From Monocercomonoides exilis (taxonomy: Eukaryota > Preaxostyla > Oxymonadida > Polymastigidae), in NCBI GenBank assembly GCA_001643675.2, contig LSRY02000085.1, positions 1-41,464 of the forward strand: a DNA stretch of 41,464 nucleotides. Direction: 5' to 3'. Below the pieces are notes generated by a model. It was given only the letters and a program-made list of their open reading frames with translations. It searched no databases and was not told where the DNA came from. Positions 32,301 through 41,464 of this stretch are shown piece after piece (within the stretch, counting starts at the first letter, position 1; every line of letters starts with the position of its first letter). The position numbers and the translations under genes were made by a program.

Positions 32301-35300
32301 GGGGAGCGCCTTGCAACGCTGTCCTATCACTCTCTCCCCATTCACACACACTCTGCATGTGTTTTGAGTGTAAGTTTTGTGTTTATTTCGGCTGAGAAGG
32401 TCTTTTCTCTCTGAAAGGGCCCTCTCACCCGAAATATCACTCAACACCAAATAGAGTGTGTTTTTCTTTTCGATAAAAATTACAAAATTTGTGTTGATAG
32501 CTCCCTGGCTCCTGTGGCCTGCACAGCAGGCCACACCACTCACCGCGCCCTCCCCGCCCCGCAAAAAATAATATGAAAAATTCGGTTATTTCAGTGAAAT
32601 GACTGAAAAGAGCCTAGGGCAGCGCGCAGCGTTCCTTCCGGCTCGGAGAGAGTGGGGAGCGCCTTGCAACGCTGTCCTATCACTCTCTCCCCATTCACAC
32701 ACACTCTGCATGTGTTTTGAGTGTAAGTTTTGTGTTTATTTCGGCTGAGAAGGTCTTTTCTCTCTGAAAGGGCCCTCTCACCCGAAATATCACTCAACAC
32801 CAAATAGAGTGTGTTTTTCGATAAAAATTACAAAATTTGTGTTGATAGCTCCCTGGCTCCTGTGGCCTGCACAGCAGGCCACACCACTCACCGCGCCCTC
32901 CCCGCCCCGCAAAAAATAATATGAAAAATTCGGTTATTTCAGTGAAATGACTGAAAAGAGCCTAGGGCAGCGCGCAGCGCGTTCCTTCCGGCTCGGAGAG
33001 AGTGGGGAGCGCCTTGCAACGCTGTCCTATCACTCTCTCCCCATTCACACACACTCTGCATGTGTTTTGAGTGTAAGTTTTGTGTTTATTTCGGCTGAGA
33101 AGGTCTTTTCTCTCTGAAAGGGCCCTCTCACCCGAAATATCACTCAACACCAAATAGAGTGTGTTTTTCTTTTTCGATAAAAATTACAAAATTTGTGTTG
33201 ATAGCTCCCTGGCTCCTGTGGCCTGCACAGCAGGCCACACCACTCACCGCGCCCTCCCCGCCCCGCAAAAAATAATATGAAAAATTCGGTTATTTCAGTG
33301 AAATGACTGAAAAGAGCCTAGGGCAGCGCGCAGCGCGTTCCTTCCGGCTCGGAGAGAGTGGGGAGCGCCTTTGTCCTATCACTCTCTCCCCATTCACACA
33401 CACTCTGCATGTGTTTTGAGTGTAAGTTTTGTGTTTATTTCGGCTGAGAAGGTCTTTTCTCTGAAAGGGCCCTCTCACCCGAAATATCACTCAACACCAA
33501 ATAGAGTGTGTTTTTCGATAAAAATTACAAAATTTGTGTTGATAGCTCCCTGGCTCCTGTGGCCTGCACAGCAGGCCACACCACTCACCGCGCCCTCCCC
33601 GCCCCGCAAAAAATAATATGAAAAATTCGGTTATTTCAGTGAAATGACTGAAAAGAGCCTAGGGCAGCGCGCAGCGCGTTCCTTCCGGCTCGGAGAGAGT
33701 GGGGAGCGCCTTGCAACGCTGTCCTATCACTCTCCCCCATTCACACACACTCTGCATGTGTTTTGAGTGTAAGTTTTGTGTTTATTTCGGCTGAGAAGGT
33801 CTTTTCTCTGAAAGGGCCCTCTCACCCGAAATATCACTCAACACCAAATAGAGTGTGTTTTTCTTTTCGATAAAAATTACAAAATTTGTGTTGATAGCTC
33901 CCTGGCTCCTGTGGCCTGCAGCAGGCCACACCACTCACCGCGCCCTCCCCGCCCCGCAAAAATAATATGAAAAATTCGGTTATTTCAGTGAAATGACTGA
34001 AAAGAGCCTAGGGCAGCGCGCAGTTCCTTCCGGCTCGGAGAGAGTGGGGAGCGCCTTGCAACGCTGTCCTATCACTCTCTCCCCATTCACACACACTCTG
34101 CATGTGTTTTGAGTGTTTTGTGTTTATTTCGGCTGAGAAGGTCTTTTCTCTCTGAAAGGGCCCTCTCACCCGAAATATCACTCAACACCAAATAGAGTGT
34201 GTTTTTCTTTTCGATAAAAATTACTTAGCTCCCTGGCTCCTGTGGCCTGCACAGCAGGCCACACCACTCACCGCGCCCTCCCCGCCCCGCAAAAAAAATA
34301 ATATGAAAAATTCGGTTATTTCAGTGAAATGACTGAAAAGAGCCTAGGGCAGCGCGCGGCGCGTTCCTTCCGGCTCGGAGAGTGGGGAGCGCCTTGCAAC
34401 GCTGTCCTATCACTCTCTCCCCCATTCACACACACTCTGCATGTGTTTTGAGTGTAAGTTTTGTGTTTATTTCGGCTGAGAAGGTCTTTTCTCTCTGAAA
34501 GGGCCCTCTCACCCGAAATATCACTCAACACCAAATAGAGTGTGTTTTTCTTTTCGATGAAAATTACAAAATTTGTGTTGATATCTGGCTCCTGTGGCCT
34601 GCACAGCAGGCCACACCACTCACCGCGCCCTCCCCGCCCCGCAAAAATAATATGAAAAATTCGGTTATTTCAGTGAAATGACTGAAAAGAGCCTAGGGCA
34701 GCGCGCAGCGTTCCTTCCGGCTCGGAGAGAGTGGGGAGCGCCTTGCAACGCTGTCCTATCACTCTCTCCCCCATTCACACACACTCTGCATGTGTTTTGA
34801 GTGTAAGTTTATTTCGGCTGAGAAGGTCTTTTCTCTGAAAGGGCCCTCTCACCCGAAATATCACTCAACACCAAATAGAGTGTGTTTTTCTTTTCGATAA
34901 AAATTACAAAATTTGTGTTGATAGCTCCCTGGCTCCTGTGGCCTGCAGCAGGCCACACCACTCACCGCGCCCTCCCCGCCCCGCAAAAAATAATATGAAA
35001 AATTCGGTTATTTCAGTGAAATGACTGAAAAGAGCCTAGGGCAGCGCGCAGCGCGTTCCTTCCGGCTCGGAGAGAGTGGGGAGCGCCTTGCAACGCTGTC
35101 CTATCACTCTCTCCCCATTCACACACACTCTGCATGTGTTTTTGAGTGTAAGTTTTGTGTTTATTTCGGCTGAGAAGGTCTTTTCTCTCTGAAAGGGCCC
35201 TCTCACCCGAAATATCACTCAACATAGGGTAGAGTGTGTTTTCTTTTTCGATAAAAATTACAAAATTTGTGTTGATAGCTCCCTGGCTCCTGTGGCCTGC

Positions 35301-38199
35301 ACAGCAGGCCACACCACTCACCGCGCCCTCCCCGCCCCGCAAAAAATAATATGAAAAATTCGGTTATTTCAGTGAAATGACTGAAAAGAGCCTAGGGCAG
35401 CGCGCAGCGTTCCTTCCGGCTCGGAGAGAGTGGGGAGCGCCTTGCAACGCTGTCCTATCACTCTCTCCCCATTCACACACACTCTGCATGTGTTTTGAGT
35501 GTAAGTTTGTGTTTATTTCGGCTGAGAAGGTCTTTTCTCTCTGAAAGGGCCCTCTCACCCGAAATATCACTCAACACCAAATAGAGTGTGTTTTTCTTTT
35601 TCGATAAAAATTACAAAATTTGTGTTGATAGCTCCCTGAGCTCCTGTGGCCTGCACAGCAGGCCACACCACTCACCGCGCCCTCCCCGCCCCGCAAAAAA
35701 TAATATGAAAAATTCGGTTATTTCAGTGAAATGACTGAAAAGAGCCTAGGGCAGCGCGCAGCGCGTTCCTTCCGGCTCGGAGAGAGTGGGGAGCGCCTTG
35801 CAACGCTGTCCTATCACTCTCTCCCCATTCACACACACTCTGCATGTGTTTTGAGTGTAAGTTTTGTGTTTATTTCGGCTGAGAAGGTCTTTTCTCTCTG
35901 AAAGGGCCCTCTCACCCGAAATATCACTCAACACCAAATAGAGTGTGTTTTTCTTTTCGATAAAAATTACAAAATTTGTGTTGATAGCTCCCTGGCTCCT
36001 GTGGCCTGCACAGCAGGCCACACCACTCACCGCGCCCTCCCCGCCCCGCAAAAATAATATGAAAAATTCGGTTATTTCAGTGAAATGACTGAAAAAGAGC
36101 CTAGGGCAGCGCGCAGCGCGTTCCTTCCGGCTCGGAGAGGTGGGGAGCGCCTTGCAACGCTGTCCTATCACTCTCTCCCCCATTCACACACACTCTGCAT
36201 GTGTTTTTGAGTGTAAGTTTTGTGTTTATTTCGGCTGAGAAGGTCTTTTCTCTCTGAAAGGGCCCTCTCACCCGAAATATCACTCAACACCAAATAGAGT
36301 GTGTTTTTCTTTTCGATAAAAATTACAAAATTTGTGTTGATAGCTCCCTGGCTCCTGTGGCCTGCACAGCAGGCCACACCTCACCGCGCCTCCCCGCCCG
36401 CAAAAAATAATATGAAAAATTCGGTTATTTCAGTGAAATGACTGAAAAGAGCCTAGGGCAGCGCGCAGCGTTCCTTCCGGCTCGGAGAGTGGGGAGCGCC
36501 TTGCAACGCTGTCCTATCACTCTCTCCCCCATTCACACACACTCTGCATGTGTTTTGGGTGTAAGTTTGTGTTTATTTCGGCTGAGAAGGTCTTTCTCTC
36601 CTGAAAGGGCCCTCTCACCCGAAATATCACTCAACACCAAATAGAGTGTGTTTTTCTTTTCGATAAAAATTACAAAATTTGTGTTGATAGCTCCCTGGCT
36701 CCTGTGGCCTGCACAGCAGAGCCACACCACCCGCGCCCTCCCCGCCCCGCAAAAAATAATATGAAAAATTCGGTTATTTCGGGTGAAATGACTGAAAAGA
36801 GCCTAGGGCAGCGCAGCGCGTTCCTTCCGGCTCGGAGAGAGTGGGGAGCGCCTTGCAACGCTGTCCTATCACTCTCTCCCCATTCACACACACTCTGCAT
36901 GTGTTTTGGGAGTGCAAGTTTTGTGTTTTATTTCGGCTGAGAAGGTCTTTTCTCTCTGAAAGGGCCCTCTCACCCGAAATATCACTCAACACCAAATATG
37001 ATGTGTTTTTCTTTTTCGATAAAAATTACAAAATTTGTGTTGATAGCTCCCTGGCTCCTGTGGCCTGCACAGCAGGCCACACCACTCACCGCGCCCTCCC
37101 CGCCCCGCAAAAAATAATATGAAAAATTCGGTTATTTCAGTGAAATGACTGAAAAGAGCTAGGGAGCGCGCAGCTCCTTCCGGCTCGGAGAGAGTGGGGA
37201 GCGCCTTGCAACGCTGTCCTCACTCTTCCCCATTCACACACACTCTGCATGTGTTTTGAGTGTAAGTTTTGTGTTTATTTCGGCTGAAGGTCTTTCCTCT
37301 GAAAGGGCCCTCTCACCCGAAATATCACTCAACACCAAATAGAGTGTGTTTTTCTTTTTTTCGATAAAAATTACAAAATTTGTGCTGATAGCTCCCTGGC
37401 TCCTGTGGCCTGCACAGCAGGCCACACCACTCACCGCGCCCTCCCCGCCCCGCAAAAAAATAATATGAAAAATTCGGTTAACCGGTGAAATGACGAAAGA
37501 GCCTAGGCAGCGCGCAGCGCGTTCCTTCCGGCTCGGAGAGAGTGGGGAGCGCCTTGCAACGCTGTCCTATCACTCTCTCCCCCATTCACACACACTCTGC
37601 ATGTGTTTTGAGTGTAAGGGATATTTCGGCTGAGAAGGTCTTTTCTCTGAAAGGGCCCTCTCACCCGAAATATCACTCAACACCAATTATTCTGTGTTTT
37701 TCTTTTCGATAAAAATTACAAAATTTGTGTTGATAGCTCCCTGGCTCCTGTGGCCTGCACAGCAGGCCACACCACTCACCGCGCCCTCCCCGCCCCGCAA
37801 AAAATAATATGAAAAATTCGGTTATTTCCAGTGAAATGACTGAAAGAGCCTAGGGCAGCGCGCAGCGCGTTCCTTCCGGCTCGAGAGAGTGGGGAGCGCC
37901 TTGCAACGCTGTCCGATCACTCTCTCCCCCATTCACACACACTCTGCATGTGTTTTGGGTGTAAGTTTTGTGTTTATTTCGGCTGAGAAGGTCTTTTCTC
38001 TCTGAAAGGGCCCTCTCACCCGAAATATCACTCAACACCAAATAGAGTGTGTTTTTCTCTTTTCGATAAAATTACAAAATTTGTGTTGATAGCTCCCTGG
38101 CTCCTGTGGCCTGCACAGCAGGCCACACCACCTCACCTGCGCCCTCCCCGCCCCGCAAAAATAATATGAAAATTCGGTTAAACAGTGAAATGACTGAGA

Positions 38200-41100
38200 A
38201 AGGCCTCAGCAGCGCGCGCGTTCTTCCGGCTCGAGAGAGTGGGAGCGCCTGTCCAACCTCTCCCCATCACACACACACTCTGCAATTATTGTTTTGAGTG
38301 AAGTTTTAGTTTATTTCGGCTGAGAAGGTCTTTTCTCTGAAAGGGCCCTCTCACCCGAAATACTCAACACCAATAGAGTGCTTCTCAAAACTTCTTTTTC
38401 GATAAAATTACAAAATTTGTGTTGATAGCTCCCTGGTCCTGTGGCCTGCACAGCAGGCCACACCACTCACCGCGCCCTCCCCGCCCCGCAAAAATAATAT
38501 GAAAAATTCGGTTAAACAGGGAAAATGACTGAGAAAGGCCTAGGGCAGCGCGCAGCGCGTTCTTCCGGCTCGGAGAGGGTGGGAGCGCCTTGCAACGCCG
38601 CTCCTATCACTCTCTCCCCATTCACACACACTCTGTTATTGTTTTGAGTGCTTTTGTGTTTATTTCGGCTGAGAAGGTCTTTTCTCTGAAAGGGCCCTCT
38701 CACCCGAAATATCACTCAACACCAAATAGAGTGAAAACTTCTTTTCGATAAAAATTACAAAAATTTGTACTGATAGCTCCTTCTGTGGCCTGCACAGCAG
38801 GCCACACCACTCACCGCGCCCTCCCCCGCCCCGCAAAAAAATAATATGAAAATTCGGTTAAACAGGGAAAATGACGAGAAAGGCTAGGCAGCGCAGCGCT
38901 GTTCTTCCGGCTCGGAGATGGGAGCGCCTTGCGCGTCCTATCACTCTCTCCCCCATTCCACACACACTCCTGCATGTGTTTTGAGTGTAAGTTTTGTGTT
39001 TATTTCGGCTGAGAAGGTCTTTTTCTCTGAAAGGGCCCTCTCACCCGAATTAACACCAAATATTCTCAAAACTTCTTTTTCGATAAAAATTACAAAATTT
39101 GTGTTAATAGCCCCTCACCCTGTGGCCTGCACAGCAGGCCACACCACTCACCGCGCCTCCCGCCCCGCAAAAAATATTATGAAAATTCGGTTAAACAGGG
39201 AAAATGACTGAAAAGCCTAGGGCGCGCGCAGTTCCCCGGCTCGGAGAGAGGTGGGGAGCGCCTGCAACGCCGTCCTATCACTCTCTCCCCCATTCACACA
39301 CACTCTGTTATGTGTTTTGAGTGTGTTTTAGGGTTTATTTCGGCTGAGAAGGTCTTTCTCTCTGAAAGGGCCCTCTCACCCGAAATATCACTCAACACCA
39401 AATATTCTCAAAACTTCTTTTTCGATAAAAATTACAAAATTTGTGCTAATAGCTCCCTGCTGCTCCTGTGGCCTGCACAGCAGCCACACCACCACCACCG
39501 CGCCCTCCCCGCCCCGCAAAAAAAATAACATGAAAATTCGGTTCTACAGTGAAATGACTGAAAGCCTAGGGCAGCGCGCAGCGCGTTCCTTCCGGCTCGA
39601 GAGTGGGGAGCGCCTTGCAACGCTCTCCGATCACTCTCTCTCCCCATTCACACACACACTCTGCATGTGTTTTGGAGTGTGTTTTGTGATATTTCGGCTG
39701 AGAAGGTCTTTTCTCTGAAAGGGCCCTCTCACCCGAAATATCACTCAACACCAATTATTCTCAAAACTTCTTTTCGATAAAAATTACAAAATTTGTGTTG
39801 ATTCCCTGGCCTCTGTGGCTCGCACAGCAGGCCACACCACTCACCGCGCCCTCCCCGCCCGCAAAAAATAATATGAAAATTCGGTTAAACAGGGAAAATG
39901 ACTGAGAAAGGCCTAGGGCAGCGCGCAGCGCGTTCTTCCGGCTCGGAGAGGAGTGGGGAGCGCCTTGCAACGCCCTCCGATCACTCTCTCCCCATTCACA
40001 CACTCTGCATGTTTTGAGTGTAGTTTTGAGATATTTCGGCTGAGAAGGTCTTTCCTCTGAAAGGGCCCTCTCACCCGAAATATCACTCAACACCAAATAT
40101 TCTCAAAACTTCTTTTTCGATAAAAATTACAAAATTTGTACTGATAGCTCCCTTGTTCCTGTGGCCTGCACAGCAGGCCACACCACTCACCGCGCCCTCC
40201 CCGCCCCGCAAAAAATATTATGAAAAATTCGGTTAAACAGGGAAAATGACTGAGAAAGGCCTAGGGCAGCGCGCAGCGCGTTCCTTCCGGCTCGGAGAGA
40301 GTGGGGAGCGCCTTGCAACGCCGTCCTATCACTCTCCCCCATTCACACACACTCTGTTATTGTTTTGAGTGTAGTTTTGTGATATTTCGGCTGAGAAGGT
40401 CTTTTCCTCTGAAAGGGCCTCTCACCCGAAATATCACTCAACACCAAATAGAGTGTGTTTTCTTTTTCGATAAAAATTACAAAAATTTTGCAAGTTGATA
40501 GCTCCCCGTGGCCTGCACAGCAGGCCACACCACTCACCGCGCCCTCCCCGCCCCGCAAAAATAATATGAAAAATTCGGTTAATACAGGGAAATGACTGAG
40601 AAAGGCCTAGGCAGCGCGCAGCGCGTTCCTTCCGGCTCGGAGAGGTGGGGAGCGCTTGCAACGCTGTCCTATCAATACTCTCTCCCCATTCACACACACT
40701 CTGTTATTGTTTTGAGTGAAGTTTGTAGATATTTCGGCTGAGAAGGTCTTTCTCTGAAAGGGCCCTCTCACCCGAAATATCACTCAACACCAATTATTCT
40801 CAAAACTTCTTTTCGATAAAAATTACAAAATTTGTGCTGATAGCTTCCCTGGCTCCTGTGGCCTGCACAGCAGGCCACACCACTCACCGCGCCCTCCCCG
40901 CCCCGCAAAAATAATATGAAAAATTCGGTTAAACAGGGAAAATGACTGAAAAGGCCTAGGGCAGCGCGCAGCGCGTTCTTCCGGCTCGGAGAGGGTGGGG
41001 AGCGCCTCCAACGCCGTCCTATCACTCTCTCCCCATTCACACACACTCTGGTATGTGTTTTGAGTGTATTATTTCGGCTGAGAAGGTCTTTTCCTCTGAA
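38200..41100. repeat. Variant (type B) satellite subfamily near the right end
   Basis: Several units share replacement blocks not found on the left: GGTTAAACAGGGAAAATGAC instead of GGTTATTTCAGTGAAATGAC (about 38511, 38855, 39190, 39883, 40232, 40928), TATTCTCAAAACTTC instead of TAGAGTGTGTTTTTC (about 39061, 39402, 39758, 40097, 40790) and CTCTGTTAT instead of CTCTGCATG (about 38632, 39305, 40355, 40700). Because the changes are shared between units, they mark a true subfamily. They are mixed with private indels, and the last unit (about 41250) reverts to the left-type TTATTTCAGTGAAATGAC. Confidence 0.7.
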
Positions 41101-41464
41101 AGGGCCTCTCACCCGAAATATCACTCAAAATAGTGTGTTTTTCTTTTCGATAAAAATACAAAATTTGTGTTGGCCCACTCCCTGTGGCCTGCACAGCAGG
41201 CCACACCACTCACCGCGCCCCGCCCCGCAAAAAATAATATGAAAAATTCGGTTATTTCAGTGAAATGACTGAAAGAGGCCTAGGGCAGCGCGCAGCGCGT
41301 CTCTTCCGGCTCGGAGAGTGGGAGCGCCTTGCAACGCTGTCCTATCACCTCTCTCCCCCATTCACACACACACTCTGTTATGTTTTGAGTGTTTTGTGGT
41401 TATTTCGGCTGAGAAGGTCTTTTCTCTCTGAAAATTCCTTCCACCCGAAATATCACTCAACACT

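Larger units (their letters stand above)
13707..41464. repeat. Satellite array of about 78 head-to-tail ~357-bp monomers
   Basis: The landmark ATCACTCAACACCAAATAG recurs at 13872, 14230, 14587, 14945, 15305, 15662 and so on to the window end; I count 79 occurrences including degraded ones. In the first 48 units spacing averages 357.6 bp (16,805 bp over 47 intervals, range 350-362). From 30677 to about 41130 it averages about 348 bp. Units in the left part are near-identical. The main differences are the A-run before TAATATG (6-10 A), four or five C in CTCTCCCC(C)ATTC, and GGCTCC or GAGCTCC. Each unit joins a GC-rich part to an AT-rich part (TCGATAAAAATTACAAAATT). Many units hold a 63-71-residue minus-strand frame (MVLSDISGERALSERK...), but it is destroyed freely by indels, so I do not call it a gene. 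The array continues beyond the window. A centromeric, pericentromeric or subtelomeric role is inferred only from structure. Confidence 0.97.

Noticed and set aside
13563-41242. Dozens of near-identical 60-145-residue frames in the satellite, mostly minus strand, as a tandem gene family
   Set aside because: They are one frame repeated by the satellite. C-count and A-run changes alter the C-terminus freely, indels in the right half destroy them without compensation, and no domain or start context is visible.
13707-41464. CRISPR array
   Set aside because: The whole 357-bp unit is conserved; there are no short repeats separated by unique spacers, and the organism is eukaryotic.
13707-41464. Tandem 5S rRNA, tRNA, snRNA or spliced-leader gene array
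   Set aside because: A monomer of this size would fit such an array, but I found no 5S core, no A-box/B-box pair with a cloverleaf, and no recognisable snRNA sequence in either strand of the monomer. A structured unknown transcript is not excluded.

Overview
The window looks like a nuclear contig from a eukaryotic microbe, most likely an oxymonad (Preaxostyla; Blattamonas/Monocercomonoides-like). The evidence for this is a left-edge gene fragment of the cysteine-bearing beta-helix surface-protein type I associate with oxymonad genomes, short (TTAGGG)n telomere-type tracts, eukaryote-only domains (USP deubiquitinase, Myb/SANT) and a long satellite array. Nothing looks bacterial. The taxonomic placement is an inference and could be wrong at genus level.

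Layout. (1) 1-945, minus: middle part of a beta-helix-type surface protein gene, of higher GC than its right neighbour, with a frameshift near 825 and a truncation near 945. (2) 946-1834: AT-rich DNA with a perfect 20-bp palindrome and a 257-bp foldback/MITE-like element (1225-1481). (3) 1835-5041, minus: one reading frame interrupted by only two stop codons. It encodes, in order, a complete-looking USP-type deubiquitinase domain, a Ser/Asn-rich linker and a DDE-transposase-like core (D-D-34-E spacing with an HGK...CDG motif). (4) 5042-7035: AT-rich spacer between divergent genes, carrying an interstitial telomeric tract (four TTAGGG) and a second degenerate one. (5) 7036-10235, plus: a Crypton-like tyrosine recombinase (R, HxxR, W, Y all visible) with a charged N-terminal half and a C-terminal Myb/SANT-like domain, broken by about three frame changes, most at A-runs. 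(6) 10236-13618: AT-rich stretch without a recognisable gene. (7) 13619-13706: an unusual GC-rich palindromic junction block. (8) 13707-41464: about 78 head-to-tail copies of a ~357-bp satellite, near-identical on the left and progressively shorter and more diverged on the right, running off the window.

Reading as a whole: two decaying or mis-assembled mobile-element gene units (USP/DDE and tyrosine recombinase) point away from each other across a spacer with telomere-like repeats. They lie between a broken surface-protein gene and a large satellite block. This fits a subtelomeric or pericentromeric repeat-rich region. The most interesting candidate for something undescribed is the single-frame USP-linker-DDE architecture. 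The recombinase with a Myb tail and the structured satellite (two conserved dyads per unit) come next.
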